Shown: piece by piece, positions 29,169 to 37,411 of the stretch
How the letters are laid out: each line of letters starts with the position of its first letter
Position numbering within the stretch: the stretch's first letter is position 1
Source: Novosphingobium resinovorum
GTDB taxonomy: Bacteria; Pseudomonadota; Alphaproteobacteria; Sphingomonadales; Sphingomonadaceae
Assembly (NCBI RefSeq): GCF_027922145.1
Contig: NZ_BSFC01000021.1
Coordinates: 310,001-374,000 of the forward strand
Length of the DNA: 64,000 nt
Direction of reading: 5' to 3'
Translations under genes and position numbers: made by a program
The notes under the pieces: generated by a model
Told to the model about the DNA's origin: nothing
What the model saw: only the letters and a program-made list of their open reading frames with translations
Databases searched by the model: none

Positions 29169-30668
29169 ATGCACCCCAGGCCCTTCGCCTTCAGCGATGC
29201 GCAGCGCCCCGCCCTCGTCATTCCGGCGACGGGAGAGACGGTCAGCTACGGCGAACTGGAAGCCGCCGCCAATCGCGGCGCCCACCTGCTGCGCCACCTC
29301 GGCGCGCGGCGCGGCGACGTCGTGGCCCTGCTGATGGACAACGAAAGCGCGATCTTCGACGTCGCCTGGGCCGCGCAGCGCACCGGGCTCTACCTCACCA
29401 GCATCTCGACCAAGCTGGGCGCGGCGGACATCGCCTATATCCTGCGCGATTCCGGAGCACGGCTGCTGGTCCACTCCGACCGCCTCGCCCCCCTCGCCGC
29501 CGAGGCCCTGCGCGATGCGCCCGGGGTGGAAAGCTACGATGCCGGCCGCTGGCGCAGCGCGATCGCGCACTATCCCGAAACCCCAGTGGCGGACGAAAGC
29601 GCGGGCACCGACATGCTCTATTCCTCGGGCACCACGGGCCGTCCCAAGGGCGTGCAGCCGCCGCTGCCGCAAGGCCCGCTGGACGAGACGACGCCGCTGG
29701 AAACGATGGGCACCGCGCTCTACGGCATGGGCGAGGACACCGTGTACCTCTCCACCTCGCCGCTCTACCACGCAGCGCCGCTGCGCTGGGCGATGACGAT
29801 CCATCGGCTCGGCGGCACCGTGGTCATCATGGAGCGCTTCGATGCCGAGGAAGCGCTCGCGCTCATCGAGAGCCACAGCATCACCCACGCGACATGGGTG
29901 CCCACGCACTTCGTGCGGTTACTGAAACTCCCGCCCGAAGCGCGCGCGCGGCGCGATCATTCCTCGCTGCGAGCGGTGATCCACGCCGCCGCGCCCTGCC
30001 CGGTGCCGGTCAAGCAGGCGATGATCGACTGGTGGGGGCCGATCGTCCACGAGTACTACTCGGGCACCGAATGCTGCGGGATTACCGCGCTGTCCTCGGC
30101 CGAGTGGCTGGAGCGGCCCGGCTCGGTCGGCAAGGCGGTGCTGGGCAAAGTGAAGGTGCTGGACCCCGAAGGCCGCGAACTGCCCCCCGGGGAGACCGGC
30201 GACGTCTATTTCGCCGATGGGCCATCGTTCGTCTACCACAACGATCCACACAAGACCGCTACAGCCCACAACGACCGGGGCTGGGCGACGCTGGGCGACG
30301 TCGGCCACGTCGATGCGGATGGCTATCTGTTCCTCACCGACCGGCGCAGTTTCATGATCATCTCGGGCGGGGTGAACATCTACCCGCAAGAGATCGAAAA
30401 CCACCTCATCACCCACCCCAAGGTCGCCGACGTGGCGGTGATCGGCGTCCCGCACGAGGAGATGGGCGAATGCGTGCTCGCCGTCGTTCGCGCCGCCGAG
30501 GGGGCAACCGCCGGCCCTGCGCTTGCGGAGGAACTTGGCGCCTTCGTCCGCGCCGCGCTGGGCAGCGTGAAGACGCCGAAGACGTTCGAATTCCGCGACG
30601 AACTTCCGCGCGAACCCACCGGAAAGCTCATGAAGCGCAAGCTGATCGACGAATTCAAGGCCCGCTGA
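29169..30668 (+). CDS. Acyl-CoA synthetase (AMP-forming)
   Basis: 499-residue ANL-family ligase activating a carboxylic acid to its CoA thioester. The phosphate loop is YSSGTTGRPKGV; HEYYSGTECCG corresponds to the aryl/acyl-binding motif A5; GWATLGDVGHVDADGYLFL and DRRSFMIISGGVNIYP form the hinge; PREPTGKLMKRKL carries the catalytic lysine. Start MHPRPFAF at 29169 has AGAGAGG upstream. It is divergent from the P450 operon and coupled to an acyl-CoA dehydrogenase 2 bp away. The likely substrate is the acid formed by that operon's ALDH. Confidence 0.9.
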   Translation: MHPRPFAFSDAQRPALVIPATGETVSYGELEAAANRGAHLLRHLGARRGDVVALLMDNESAIFDVAWAAQRTGLYLTSISTKLGAADIAYILRDSGARLLVHSDRLAPLAAEALRDAPGVESYDAGRWRSAIAHYPETPVADESAGTDMLYSSGTTGRPKGVQPPLPQGPLDETTPLETMGTALYGMGEDTVYLSTSPLYHAAPLRWAMTIHRLGGTVVIMERFDAEEALALIESHSITHATWVPTHFVRLLKLPPEARARRDHSSLRAVIHAAAPCPVPVKQAMIDWWGPIVHEYYSGTECCGITALSSAEWLERPGSVGKAVLGKVKVLDPEGRELPPGETGDVYFADGPSFVYHNDPHKTATAHNDRGWATLGDVGHVDADGYLFLTDRRSFMIISGGVNIYPQEIENHLITHPKVADVAVIGVPHEEMGECVLAVVRAAEGATAGPALAEELGAFVRAALGSVKTPKTFEFRDELPREPTGKLMKRKLIDEFKAR

Positions 30669-30670
30669 CC

Positions 30671-31819
30671 GTGCAACGCCTGATCTTCGAAGAGGAGCAC
30701 GACCTGTTCCGCGCCTCGGCCGCGCGGTTCATGGCCGCCGAAGTCGCTCCCCACGCCGAGCGCTGGCGGCGCGAAGGCATCGTCGAGCGCGAGGTGTACC
30801 GCAAGGCGGGGGCCGTCGGACTGCTGTGTCTCTGGGCCGACCCCGCCCACGGCGGCGCGGGCGTGGCGGACCTGCGCTTCGACCAGATCGTCATTGAGGA
30901 GAACGTGCGCGGCGGCGAGCCGGGGTTCTACCTGCACCTGCACAGCAATCTCGTCGCCCCCTACATCGCCGCGCTGGGCACGCCGGCCCTGCAGGGCCGG
31001 CTGATGCCGCGCGTAGTCTCGGGCGAGACGATCCTGGCCATCGCGATGACCGAGGCAGGCGGCGGCAGCGACCTGCGGGCGATCCGCACCCGCGCCGTCC
31101 GGGAGGGCGACGGCTGGCGGCTGACCGGCGCCAAGACCTACATCTCCAACGGCATCCTTGCCGACGCGGTGGTCGTCGCCGCGCGCACGGGAGAGAAGAC
31201 GCTGGGCCTCTTCATCGTCGAACGCGGCATGGAGGGCTTCGAGCGGGGCGGGAAGCTGGGCAAGATGGGCCTCGCAGCGCAGGATACCGCCGAGCTGTTC
31301 TTCAACGACGTACAAGTGCCCGGTGACAACGTGCTCGGCGACCCCGAGGCGGGCCTGCCCGCGCTGATGCGCTTCCTTGCCACCGAGCGGCTGATCGCAG
31401 CCATCGCCAGCATCGCGGCGGCACAGACCGCGCTGGCGCTGACGCTGGACTTCGCGGCGACGCGCACCGCTTTCGGACGCCCCGTCGGCCTGTTCCAGCA
31501 CAACCGTTTCCGCCTTGCCGCGCTGCGCAGCCGGATCGACGCGGCGCAGGCGTGGATCGACCAGCTGGTGCTCCTCGCCAATGCCGCGCGCCTGACGCCC
31601 GAGGACGCGGCGGCGGCCAAGCTGGTGGCCAGCGAACTGGAGGGCGAGGCCGCCGACCTGGGGGTCCAGCTCCACGGCGGCGCGGGCTACATGGACGAGT
31701 ACCGCATCAGCCGCATGTACACCGACGCGCGCATCAGCCGCATCTTCGCCGGATCGAACGAGATCATGCTTGAGATCATCGCACGCGGCATGGGGCTGGA
31801 CGAACGGGGAGTGCCGTAG
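30671..31819 (+). CDS. Acyl-CoA dehydrogenase
   Basis: 382-residue FAD enzyme introducing a double bond into an acyl-CoA. Visible are AMTEAGGGSDLRAIRT (FAD and substrate contact), LTGAKTYISNG, FFNDVQVP, the arginine-phenylalanine FAD site in TRTAFGRPVGLFQ, and HGGAGYMDEY. The glutamate in FAGSNEIMLEII is the usual catalytic base position. The start is a GTG at 30671, two bases after the ligase stop; the frame stays open across the ligase gene, but that reading is out of phase and not conserved. It performs the step after the ligase. Confidence 0.9.
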   Translation: MQRLIFEEEHDLFRASAARFMAAEVAPHAERWRREGIVEREVYRKAGAVGLLCLWADPAHGGAGVADLRFDQIVIEENVRGGEPGFYLHLHSNLVAPYIAALGTPALQGRLMPRVVSGETILAIAMTEAGGGSDLRAIRTRAVREGDGWRLTGAKTYISNGILADAVVVAARTGEKTLGLFIVERGMEGFERGGKLGKMGLAAQDTAELFFNDVQVPGDNVLGDPEAGLPALMRFLATERLIAAIASIAAAQTALALTLDFAATRTAFGRPVGLFQHNRFRLAALRSRIDAAQAWIDQLVLLANAARLTPEDAAAAKLVASELEGEAADLGVQLHGGAGYMDEYRISRMYTDARISRIFAGSNEIMLEIIARGMGLDERGVP

Positions 31820-31940
31820 TCCGGCAGATCAAGAAACGTCAAAATCGATGCGCATTTTCGACAAGGCATTGCGCGGATTTTGCGTTACCCTGTCCCGATC
31901 GAAGAGCAGCACAGCCTGCCGGACCGGGAAAAGGATGACA

Positions 31941-32009
31941 ATGGACGCAATCGCCACGATCGTCTCCATGCAGCGATCGCGAGCCACCGCCCAGGGTGCG
32001 CCGCGATGA
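31941..32009 (+). CDS. Candidate short upstream ORF coupled to the AraC gene
   Basis: ATG at 31941, five bases after AAGGA, opens a 22-codon frame (MDAIATIVSMQRSRATAQGA) whose TGA overlaps the AraC ATG as ATGA. It could couple translation to the AraC start, which has a poor ribosome site itself. No homology is claimed and it may be chance. Confidence 0.3.
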   Translation: MDAIATIVSMQRSRATAQGAPR

Positions 32010-32908
32010 TCGCCGCATGCGACATCGCCTCGCCCAGCACATGGCACGGCGAGGCAATCATTGCCGACACCTTGCGGCGCGGCCCCGAGGTCAGCCTGGA
32101 ATCAAGCGACGGACGCTGGCGTTTCAGCCGCTGGCGCCAGTTCGTGGGCAGCTATGCCCTGCCCGGTCTGCCCGATCCGCTGTTCGTGGTGCAGCTTGCG
32201 GGCAAGGCCAACGTGCGCACCTGGGACCGCGACGGCTGGAGCGACGATGCCGCCTATCCCGGCGCGGCGACCATCGTGCCCGCGACGATGCAGACGCGCT
32301 GGCTGGTCGACGGCGAACTGGACGTCATCACGCTCAGCATCGATTCCGACGAACTGCGCTCGGCCTCGGTGCTCGACCAGTTCTCGCGCATGCGCTTCGC
32401 CTTCAACGATCCGCTCGGCTCCGCCCTCTCGCGACAGATCCTGGCCGAGCTTTACGAACCAAAATCGGGCGCCCGTGACATCTACGTCGCCTCGCTGATC
32501 GACGCGCTGAAGGCGCACATGCTGCGCGGCCCGGCGCGCACGACGGCGGCCGATTTCCCGGTTTCGGCGTTCTCCTCCTACCGCATCCACCACATGATGG
32601 ATACCATCCGCCGCCATCCCGAGGCGGAGCACAGCCTGGAGAAGATGGCCGCCGACGCCGGAATCACGCCTTCCCACTTGTGCCGCGTATTCCGCAAGGC
32701 GACCAACATGACGCCGCACCAGTTCGTGCTCAAGACCCGGCTGGAGCGCGCGCAGCAGATGCTGGCACAGTCCGATGCGCCGATGAACGTGATCGCGGAA
32801 CTGCTGGGCTTCGGCAGCCAGAGCAGCTTCAACAGGGCATTCCTAAAGTTCTGCGGGGAAACGCCGTCGCGCTATCGTAGCGGAAGAACATCAATTGAGT
32901 TGTCATGA
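32006..32908 (+). CDS. AraC-family transcriptional regulator
   Basis: 300-residue regulator. An AraC-binding-like sensory half of about 190 residues is followed by two HTH motifs, EHSLEKMAADAGITPSHLCR at about 214-233 and an AMLAQ...MNVIAELLGFGSQSSFNRAF block near the end. The start MIAACDIAS is chosen because a short upstream frame overlaps it; the open frame runs further upstream to 31880 without conserved features. It follows the ligase/acyl-CoA dehydrogenase pair on the same strand and probably controls the divergent P450 and ligase operons. Confidence 0.85.
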   Translation: MIAACDIASPSTWHGEAIIADTLRRGPEVSLESSDGRWRFSRWRQFVGSYALPGLPDPLFVVQLAGKANVRTWDRDGWSDDAAYPGAATIVPATMQTRWLVDGELDVITLSIDSDELRSASVLDQFSRMRFAFNDPLGSALSRQILAELYEPKSGARDIYVASLIDALKAHMLRGPARTTAADFPVSAFSSYRIHHMMDTIRRHPEAEHSLEKMAADAGITPSHLCRVFRKATNMTPHQFVLKTRLERAQQMLAQSDAPMNVIAELLGFGSQSSFNRAFLKFCGETPSRYRSGRTSIELS

Positions 32909-32920
32909 TGTCATATCAAG

Positions 32921-32952
32921 CCATCGAGATCCTCGATCGAGGATCTCGATGG
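32921..32952. repeat. Perfect 32-bp palindrome
   Basis: The 16-base half-site CCATCGAGATCCTCGA is followed directly by its exact reverse complement. It lies 13 bases after the AraC stop. No T run follows, so a canonical terminator is unlikely; it may be a large operator, an RNA-level hairpin, or a cruciform. Confidence 0.7.
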
Positions 32953-32959
32953 TTCGACG

Positions 32960-33060
32960 CCTTCGCATTGAGATAATAAGATGTATTTAAGCAGAAAAAT
33001 CAATTTTTTGATAAAAGATTTTATCTGAAAAATGATCGGTGAAATTTAGCTGCACGGTTC
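32960..33060. other. AT-rich intergenic patch with small hairpin
   Basis: About 100 bases are far more A/T-rich than the surrounding sequence and contain GATAAAA-GA-TTTTATC (33010-33025). This lies beyond both the AraC stop and the minus-strand LuxR gene's stop (33070), so it may end transcription from either side. Nothing coding is seen. Confidence 0.5.
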
Positions 33061-33069
33061 CATGCCGTT

Positions 33070-34185
33070 TCACGCGATGACCAGTACCGAGCGATGAATG
33101 AACCGCACGAGGTCTGCATGACTTCGCGCGCCGGTCTTGGCGTAAATCCGCTTGGAATAGGTGCGCGCCGATTCAACCGTCAGGCCCACTTGTCCGGCGG
33201 CCTCTGCAATCGACATGCCGCGACTCAACGCCAACGCCAGCCGCGCCTCACTCGGGGTGAGGTCGAACAGTTGGGCTAGTTGATTGCAGCAGTCGGTCGA
33301 GGACCAGTTGTCGGCATGGAGGTAGCACACGATCGCCGGCGCCGCCTGTGTCGTTCCCGTCCGCTGCCCGGACGGAAGCATAAGCAGGTCGAGCCACGGT
33401 TCACGCGCAAGCACGATCGCCTGTGGCGGCGCTTGTGGGTCAACCGCCAGTTCGCGCACCGCGGCAAGTAGTTGGCGACGCAGCGCCGTGTCATGGGCCG
33501 TCAGCTTGCCGTCCCTGCCCCGCGCTATGCGATTACCCGCGTCCAGCATGCGCGAACCATGCGCATCGGCATCGAGAACGCGCCCTTCTCCGTCAAGGGT
33601 GAGCCACCCAAAACTCATCCGACGAACCGCTTCTTGCGTGACGGTCGCGGTCATCCGCTCACGCTCCAACGCCACGAAGCTGCCAAGCGCGGCACGCATA
33701 TACGGCGCCATCGCTTCGAGCAGACGATCGACTTCTGCTTCGAACTCCCTATTGCGCCGGGTCACCGTGATCCAGCTGCTAGTGCCCTCACGTGCGGCAA
33801 AGCGGATCATGCGCATATGATTCATGCCGGAAGGTACCAGCAACTGGGTGAGATAGGCGTCATGCGCCGGCTCCCCGAAATGCAACAATTGATCGAGCCG
33901 GTACGTGCGCCCCTCCACCATCTCGTGATAAGGCATCGGATCGCGCAGATAGAGGTCCTCGCGATACAGACGCGAAACCGGCGCTGGCGATGGCGCGCCG
34001 GAATAGAGGTGGATCACCCGCGCCTCAGGCGTCCCCAGCGGCAGCGGACGGAATACGAGGCTGGCATAATCACCCGCAACCTCCGCCCGCAAGACGTCGA
34101 GGAACGCGCGCCAGGGCGGATATTCCACCAGCCCGCCGATCAGCGGGGCGATCAGATGTTCGATCGTCAGGCTCTCTCCGGGCAT
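33070..34185 (-). CDS. LuxR-type HTH regulator
   Basis: 371-residue regulator with a C-terminal LuxR HTH at about residues 305-365 (FDLTPSEARLALALSRGMS, then GLTVESARTYSKRIYAK). The 300-residue N-terminal region resembles a PAS/GAF-like sensor but I cannot assign a family. It is not a quorum-sensing LuxR: no autoinducer-domain motif is visible. It is divergent from the LLM-led gene set at 34319 and is the natural regulator for it. A 7-bp dyad GCATCGT/ACGATGC (34265-34282) lies between them as a possible operator. Confidence 0.85.
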   Translation of the reverse strand: MPGESLTIEHLIAPLIGGLVEYPPWRAFLDVLRAEVAGDYASLVFRPLPLGTPEARVIHLYSGAPSPAPVSRLYREDLYLRDPMPYHEMVEGRTYRLDQLLHFGEPAHDAYLTQLLVPSGMNHMRMIRFAAREGTSSWITVTRRNREFEAEVDRLLEAMAPYMRAALGSFVALERERMTATVTQEAVRRMSFGWLTLDGEGRVLDADAHGSRMLDAGNRIARGRDGKLTAHDTALRRQLLAAVRELAVDPQAPPQAIVLAREPWLDLLMLPSGQRTGTTQAAPAIVCYLHADNWSSTDCCNQLAQLFDLTPSEARLALALSRGMSIAEAAGQVGLTVESARTYSKRIYAKTGARSHADLVRFIHRSVLVIA

Positions 34186-34264
34186 CGCCTCATCCCCAAA
34201 TGGGAATTTGCTTCACCCGGTGCCTAGACCACCCATGGTCATCGAACAAAGGGCCGAAAGGCAC

Positions 34265-34282
34265 GCATCGTACCCACGATGC
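34265..34282. promoter_or_regulatory. Inverted repeat between LuxR gene and LLM gene
   Basis: GCATCGT and ACGATGC are 7-bp arms around ACCC in the 133-bp divergent region. It may be the LuxR-type regulator's operator. Confidence 0.4.
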
Positions 34283-34301
34283 ACCGCAAGAGGATGAGCC
34301 G

Positions 34302-34322
34302 ATGAATGTGACTATCCGATGA
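34302..34322 (+). CDS. Six-codon leader ORF overlapping the LLM start
   Basis: ATG at 34302, seven bases after AAGAGGA, opens a frame reading MNVTIR and ends in TGA at 34320-34322, which overlaps the LLM gene's ATG (34319) as ATGA. The only good ribosome site therefore serves this mini-ORF, and the LLM gene would be translated by re-initiation. A sequencing frameshift that hides a longer LLM N-terminus is the alternative. Confidence 0.4.
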   Translation: MNVTIR

Positions 34323-35437
34323 AAGTCCGGCCCGCCGCCTTCCTGCGCACGACCCTGCCGCTCGGCATCGACATGGCGGGCGAGTACGATTCGGGTCGCT
34401 ACCATTCGATCTGGCTGCCCGATCACATGGTCAGCTTCTGGCCAGATTCGATCTGGACGCCGGAGTTCACCGATCTCGCGATCTCCTCGCCCAGCCCGCA
34501 CCGACATCTGGACGGTATCGCGGTCAGTGCGGCCACCGCCGTGCTGACGCGGAACACCCCGATCGCGACTACGGTGGTCGATACGGTACGCAGACATCCT
34601 TCGCTCCTGGCGCAATCTGCCCTGACCGTAAGCCATCTGTCGAAAGGCCGGTTTATCCTTGGGCTCGGCTCGGGCGAGTTGGAAAACATCGTGCCCTATG
34701 GTTTCGATTTCGCGAAGCCGGTCGGCAGGCTGGAAGAGGCTATCAAGGTCATCAAGCTGCTGTGGCACTCGGATGGACCAGTCGATTTCGAAGGCGACTT
34801 CTTCCACCTCCACCACGCGCGGATGGACACCGAGCTTTACGAAGGTAAGCCGCCGCCGATCTGGCTGGGAGCCGCAGGGCCGAGAATGCTTGGCATCACC
34901 GGGCGCGAGGCGGACGGCTGGTGGCCAGCAGGCTCCTGGACGCCCGAGGACTATGCGGCCAAGCTCAAGCTAATCCTTGACGCAGGCGAGGCGGCAGGGC
35001 GGGACATGAGCCAGTTCACCCCGGCGATCACCCAGATGGCGCTAATCGGCGAGCCCGATGAGATCGACGAAATGTTGCGCGCGCCGATGGTCAAATCGAT
35101 CGTGCTCATGATTACCGCAAAGGATCTGGCGCAGTTTGGCCACGATCACCCGATGGGGCCGGACTGGCGCGGCATCATGGATTTCGACCCCGTAAAGCTC
35201 AGCCGCAAAGCCATGTTGAAATTCTGCGACGAGATGAACCCGCAGGCCATCCGCGACATCCTGCCTGTCGGTACACCGAAGGAAGTCGCATTGAGGGTCA
35301 AGGGCTTCGCCGATGCCGGGATGCGCGTCTACAAATTGATGGAGTACGGCGCGATGGGCGGCATGAAATTCGCCGCGAGTTCCGCCGCCAAAGTCCGTGA
35401 GACCGAGGACGAGATCGCCCGACTGGTGGAAGGCTGA
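34319..35437 (+). CDS. LLM-class flavin-dependent oxidoreductase
   Basis: 372-residue luciferase-like TIM-barrel oxidoreductase using FMN or F420. The family features include SIWLPDHMVSFWPD, TVVDTVRRHPSLLAQSALTV, KGRFILGLGSGE, and PPIWLGAAGPRMLGITG. Whether it is a monooxygenase or a dehydrogenase cannot be decided from sequence, and no flavin reductase is adjacent. It begins a four-gene plus-strand set (LLM, sulfotransferase, TIM-barrel, DUF1214) divergent from a LuxR regulator, with a 6-codon ORF overlapping its start. Confidence 0.87.
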   Translation: MKVRPAAFLRTTLPLGIDMAGEYDSGRYHSIWLPDHMVSFWPDSIWTPEFTDLAISSPSPHRHLDGIAVSAATAVLTRNTPIATTVVDTVRRHPSLLAQSALTVSHLSKGRFILGLGSGELENIVPYGFDFAKPVGRLEEAIKVIKLLWHSDGPVDFEGDFFHLHHARMDTELYEGKPPPIWLGAAGPRMLGITGREADGWWPAGSWTPEDYAAKLKLILDAGEAAGRDMSQFTPAITQMALIGEPDEIDEMLRAPMVKSIVLMITAKDLAQFGHDHPMGPDWRGIMDFDPVKLSRKAMLKFCDEMNPQAIRDILPVGTPKEVALRVKGFADAGMRVYKLMEYGAMGGMKFAASSAAKVRETEDEIARLVEG

Positions 35438-35440
35438 ACG

Positions 35441-36607
35441 GTGGCCCGGCTCGACGCGCAGCAATTGCTGGAAAATGCGATGGCTGAAACTGGCCTGTCC
35501 GACTGGGCAGACGACAGCTTCCAGGAGCGCTTCACGCTTGCCGTTGCGCATATACAATCCATTCCGATGGACGAGCCCGGACGGCAGGCGGCGGCAGAAA
35601 ATATCCGCTGGCTGCTTACCGACCGCCTGCGCTTCTTCGATGACCGCAACAGGTTTCCGCTGGCCGCCGAAGTGATCGAGCGCCCGATGTTCACCAGTGG
35701 CGAGCCGCGATCGGGGACCACGCTTATGCACGCGCTCATGTCGGTCGACCCCGATGCCCGGGCATTGCGCTTCGCCGAAGTCATGCACCCCTCGCCACCA
35801 CCGGGAACAATAGAGGGAGCAGATGCGCGCTATCTCCTTGCCGACGCCGAATGGCGGGAGATCAATGCCAAGATGGCCAAGTGGCTACACTGCCACCCTT
35901 ATAACGACATGCTCGGCAACGGCCTGCCTGAGGACGAGCGGACCTGGGCCTTCGATTTTCGCGTCATGACGCCGACCGCCTGGTGGCGTGTGCCGATGCA
36001 AAACTTGGCCATGGGTCTCCCGACCGATGCACCGGCGCAGTACCGCATCCACAAGGCCATGTTGCAGGCTTTCCAGTACCGTCGCCAGCCGAAATACTGG
36101 GTGCTCAAGGGTTTTCACACCACCCGCCTCAAGGCATTTTTCGACACTTATCCCGATGCCACGCTGGTCTGGCTGCACCGCGACCCGGTGATGGTTGCCG
36201 CCAGTTCGACGATGATGATGGCGGACATCATGGAAGGCATCGTCGGCCAGATTGATTTGGTAAAGGAAGCTCAGGCACACCTCGAACGTGTGCGCTGGTC
36301 AATCGGCCATACCATGAGTGATCCGCTGGTAAACGACCCCCGCATCCATCACGTCCGTTACACCGATTTCGTCGCAGACCCCATCGGCACCTTGCGTGGG
36401 TACTACGGCTTCGCGAAACGCGAATTCGGCGCGCGGCAAGAACAGGCCATGCGCGCCTACCTTGCCGATAACCGTGGCGATCGCCACGGCAAGTTCCACT
36501 ACTCTACACAGGTTCTTGTCGATGCCGGCTATGCGATCGGCGATCTCAATGCCGAGTTCGCCCCGTTCCGCGAGCGATTCGGCGTTCCCGTCGAAGTGCG
36601 CGGATAA
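35441..36607 (+). CDS. Sulfotransferase family protein
   Basis: 388-residue protein of the PF13469 sulfotransferase group, which transfers a sulfuryl group from PAPS. The 5'-phosphosulfate loop is EPRSGTTLMHALMS (about residues 86-99); the LVWLHRDPVMVAASS segment corresponds to the 3'-phosphate-binding region. Bacterial members of this clade often occur in catabolic sets with no shown sulfation, so the reaction is open. GTG start at 35441 is 3 bp after the LLM stop; the next gene's GTG at 36613 follows 5 bp after its stop, indicating an operon. Confidence 0.82.
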   Translation: MARLDAQQLLENAMAETGLSDWADDSFQERFTLAVAHIQSIPMDEPGRQAAAENIRWLLTDRLRFFDDRNRFPLAAEVIERPMFTSGEPRSGTTLMHALMSVDPDARALRFAEVMHPSPPPGTIEGADARYLLADAEWREINAKMAKWLHCHPYNDMLGNGLPEDERTWAFDFRVMTPTAWWRVPMQNLAMGLPTDAPAQYRIHKAMLQAFQYRRQPKYWVLKGFHTTRLKAFFDTYPDATLVWLHRDPVMVAASSTMMMADIMEGIVGQIDLVKEAQAHLERVRWSIGHTMSDPLVNDPRIHHVRYTDFVADPIGTLRGYYGFAKREFGARQEQAMRAYLADNRGDRHGKFHYSTQVLVDAGYAIGDLNAEFAPFRERFGVPVEVRG

Positions 36608-36612
36608 GGCCG

Positions 36613-37410
36613 GTGCATCCCCGCATCAGTCTGCATCAGGTGGCTTTCATCGCCGACCCCACGGCGGTATTCCTTGATTTCTGCTGCAGCATCGGCGTGC
36701 AGCACTGCACTCTGGCCGCGCCTTGCATGCAGACGAAGGAAAGCCGATCGAGCATCAAACAGAGCCCAGTGAAAGTCGGCTGCATCAACCATCTCTTCGC
36801 GGTACACCCGAACCTCGAAAGCGATGACGGCACCGCCGCCGAAAAGCTCCTCGACAGCATCGAGATCGCAAGCGAACTTGGCGCGCCTGCGATCTATCTT
36901 CTTACCGGAGGACGCGGCACATTGTCCTGGGACGAGGGCGCAATGCGCTTCGCCGACCTGCTGGCGCCCTGCCGCGATGCTGCGAGAAATGCCGGCATTC
37001 GCCTGCTGGTTGAGAATAGCTCCGCGCTCAATGCGGACATTCACATGGCCCATACCCTGCCCGATGCGACCCGCCTTGCCCAAATCGCGGGTATCGGCAT
37101 CTGCGCGGAACTGCATGCATGTTGGACCGAAGCCGACTTGCACGGCAACCTTGCCCGGGCCATGCCTCTGACTGCGCTCGTCCAGGTCAGCGACTACGTT
37201 CTCGGCGATCGTAGCACGCCCTGCCGCGCGGTGCCGGGAGACGGCTCAATCCCGCTCGAGGCCATTCTGCGCGATGTGCTGGATCTCGGATACTCCGGCC
37301 TGTTCGACCTCGAACTGGTCGGTCCACGCATCGCGGCCGAGGGTGCGCGCGAAGCCTGTGCGCGTGCCGCCCACTATCTTTCTGACCTGCTCGATAAACT
37401 TGGAGCCTGA
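36613..37410 (+). CDS. TIM-barrel sugar-phosphate isomerase/epimerase-like protein
   Basis: 265-residue AP-endonuclease-2/xylose-isomerase-like TIM barrel. The expected metal residues appear in VENSSAL, CAELHACW and DLELVG. Members bind a divalent metal and isomerise or dehydrate polyols, keto acids or similar compounds. The GTG start at 36613 follows the sulfotransferase stop by 5 bp. The reaction is unknown; its place beside a DUF1214 gene and an LLM enzyme suggests a non-sugar substrate. Confidence 0.75.
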   Translation: MHPRISLHQVAFIADPTAVFLDFCCSIGVQHCTLAAPCMQTKESRSSIKQSPVKVGCINHLFAVHPNLESDDGTAAEKLLDSIEIASELGAPAIYLLTGGRGTLSWDEGAMRFADLLAPCRDAARNAGIRLLVENSSALNADIHMAHTLPDATRLAQIAGIGICAELHACWTEADLHGNLARAMPLTALVQVSDYVLGDRSTPCRAVPGDGSIPLEAILRDVLDLGYSGLFDLELVGPRIAAEGAREACARAAHYLSDLLDKLGA

Positions 37411-37411
37411 A

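Noticed and set aside
29096..31819. Apparent 907-residue protein ending in the second acyl-CoA dehydrogenase
   Set aside because: The upstream part is the ligase gene in a wrong frame; the GTG at 30671 starts the real gene.
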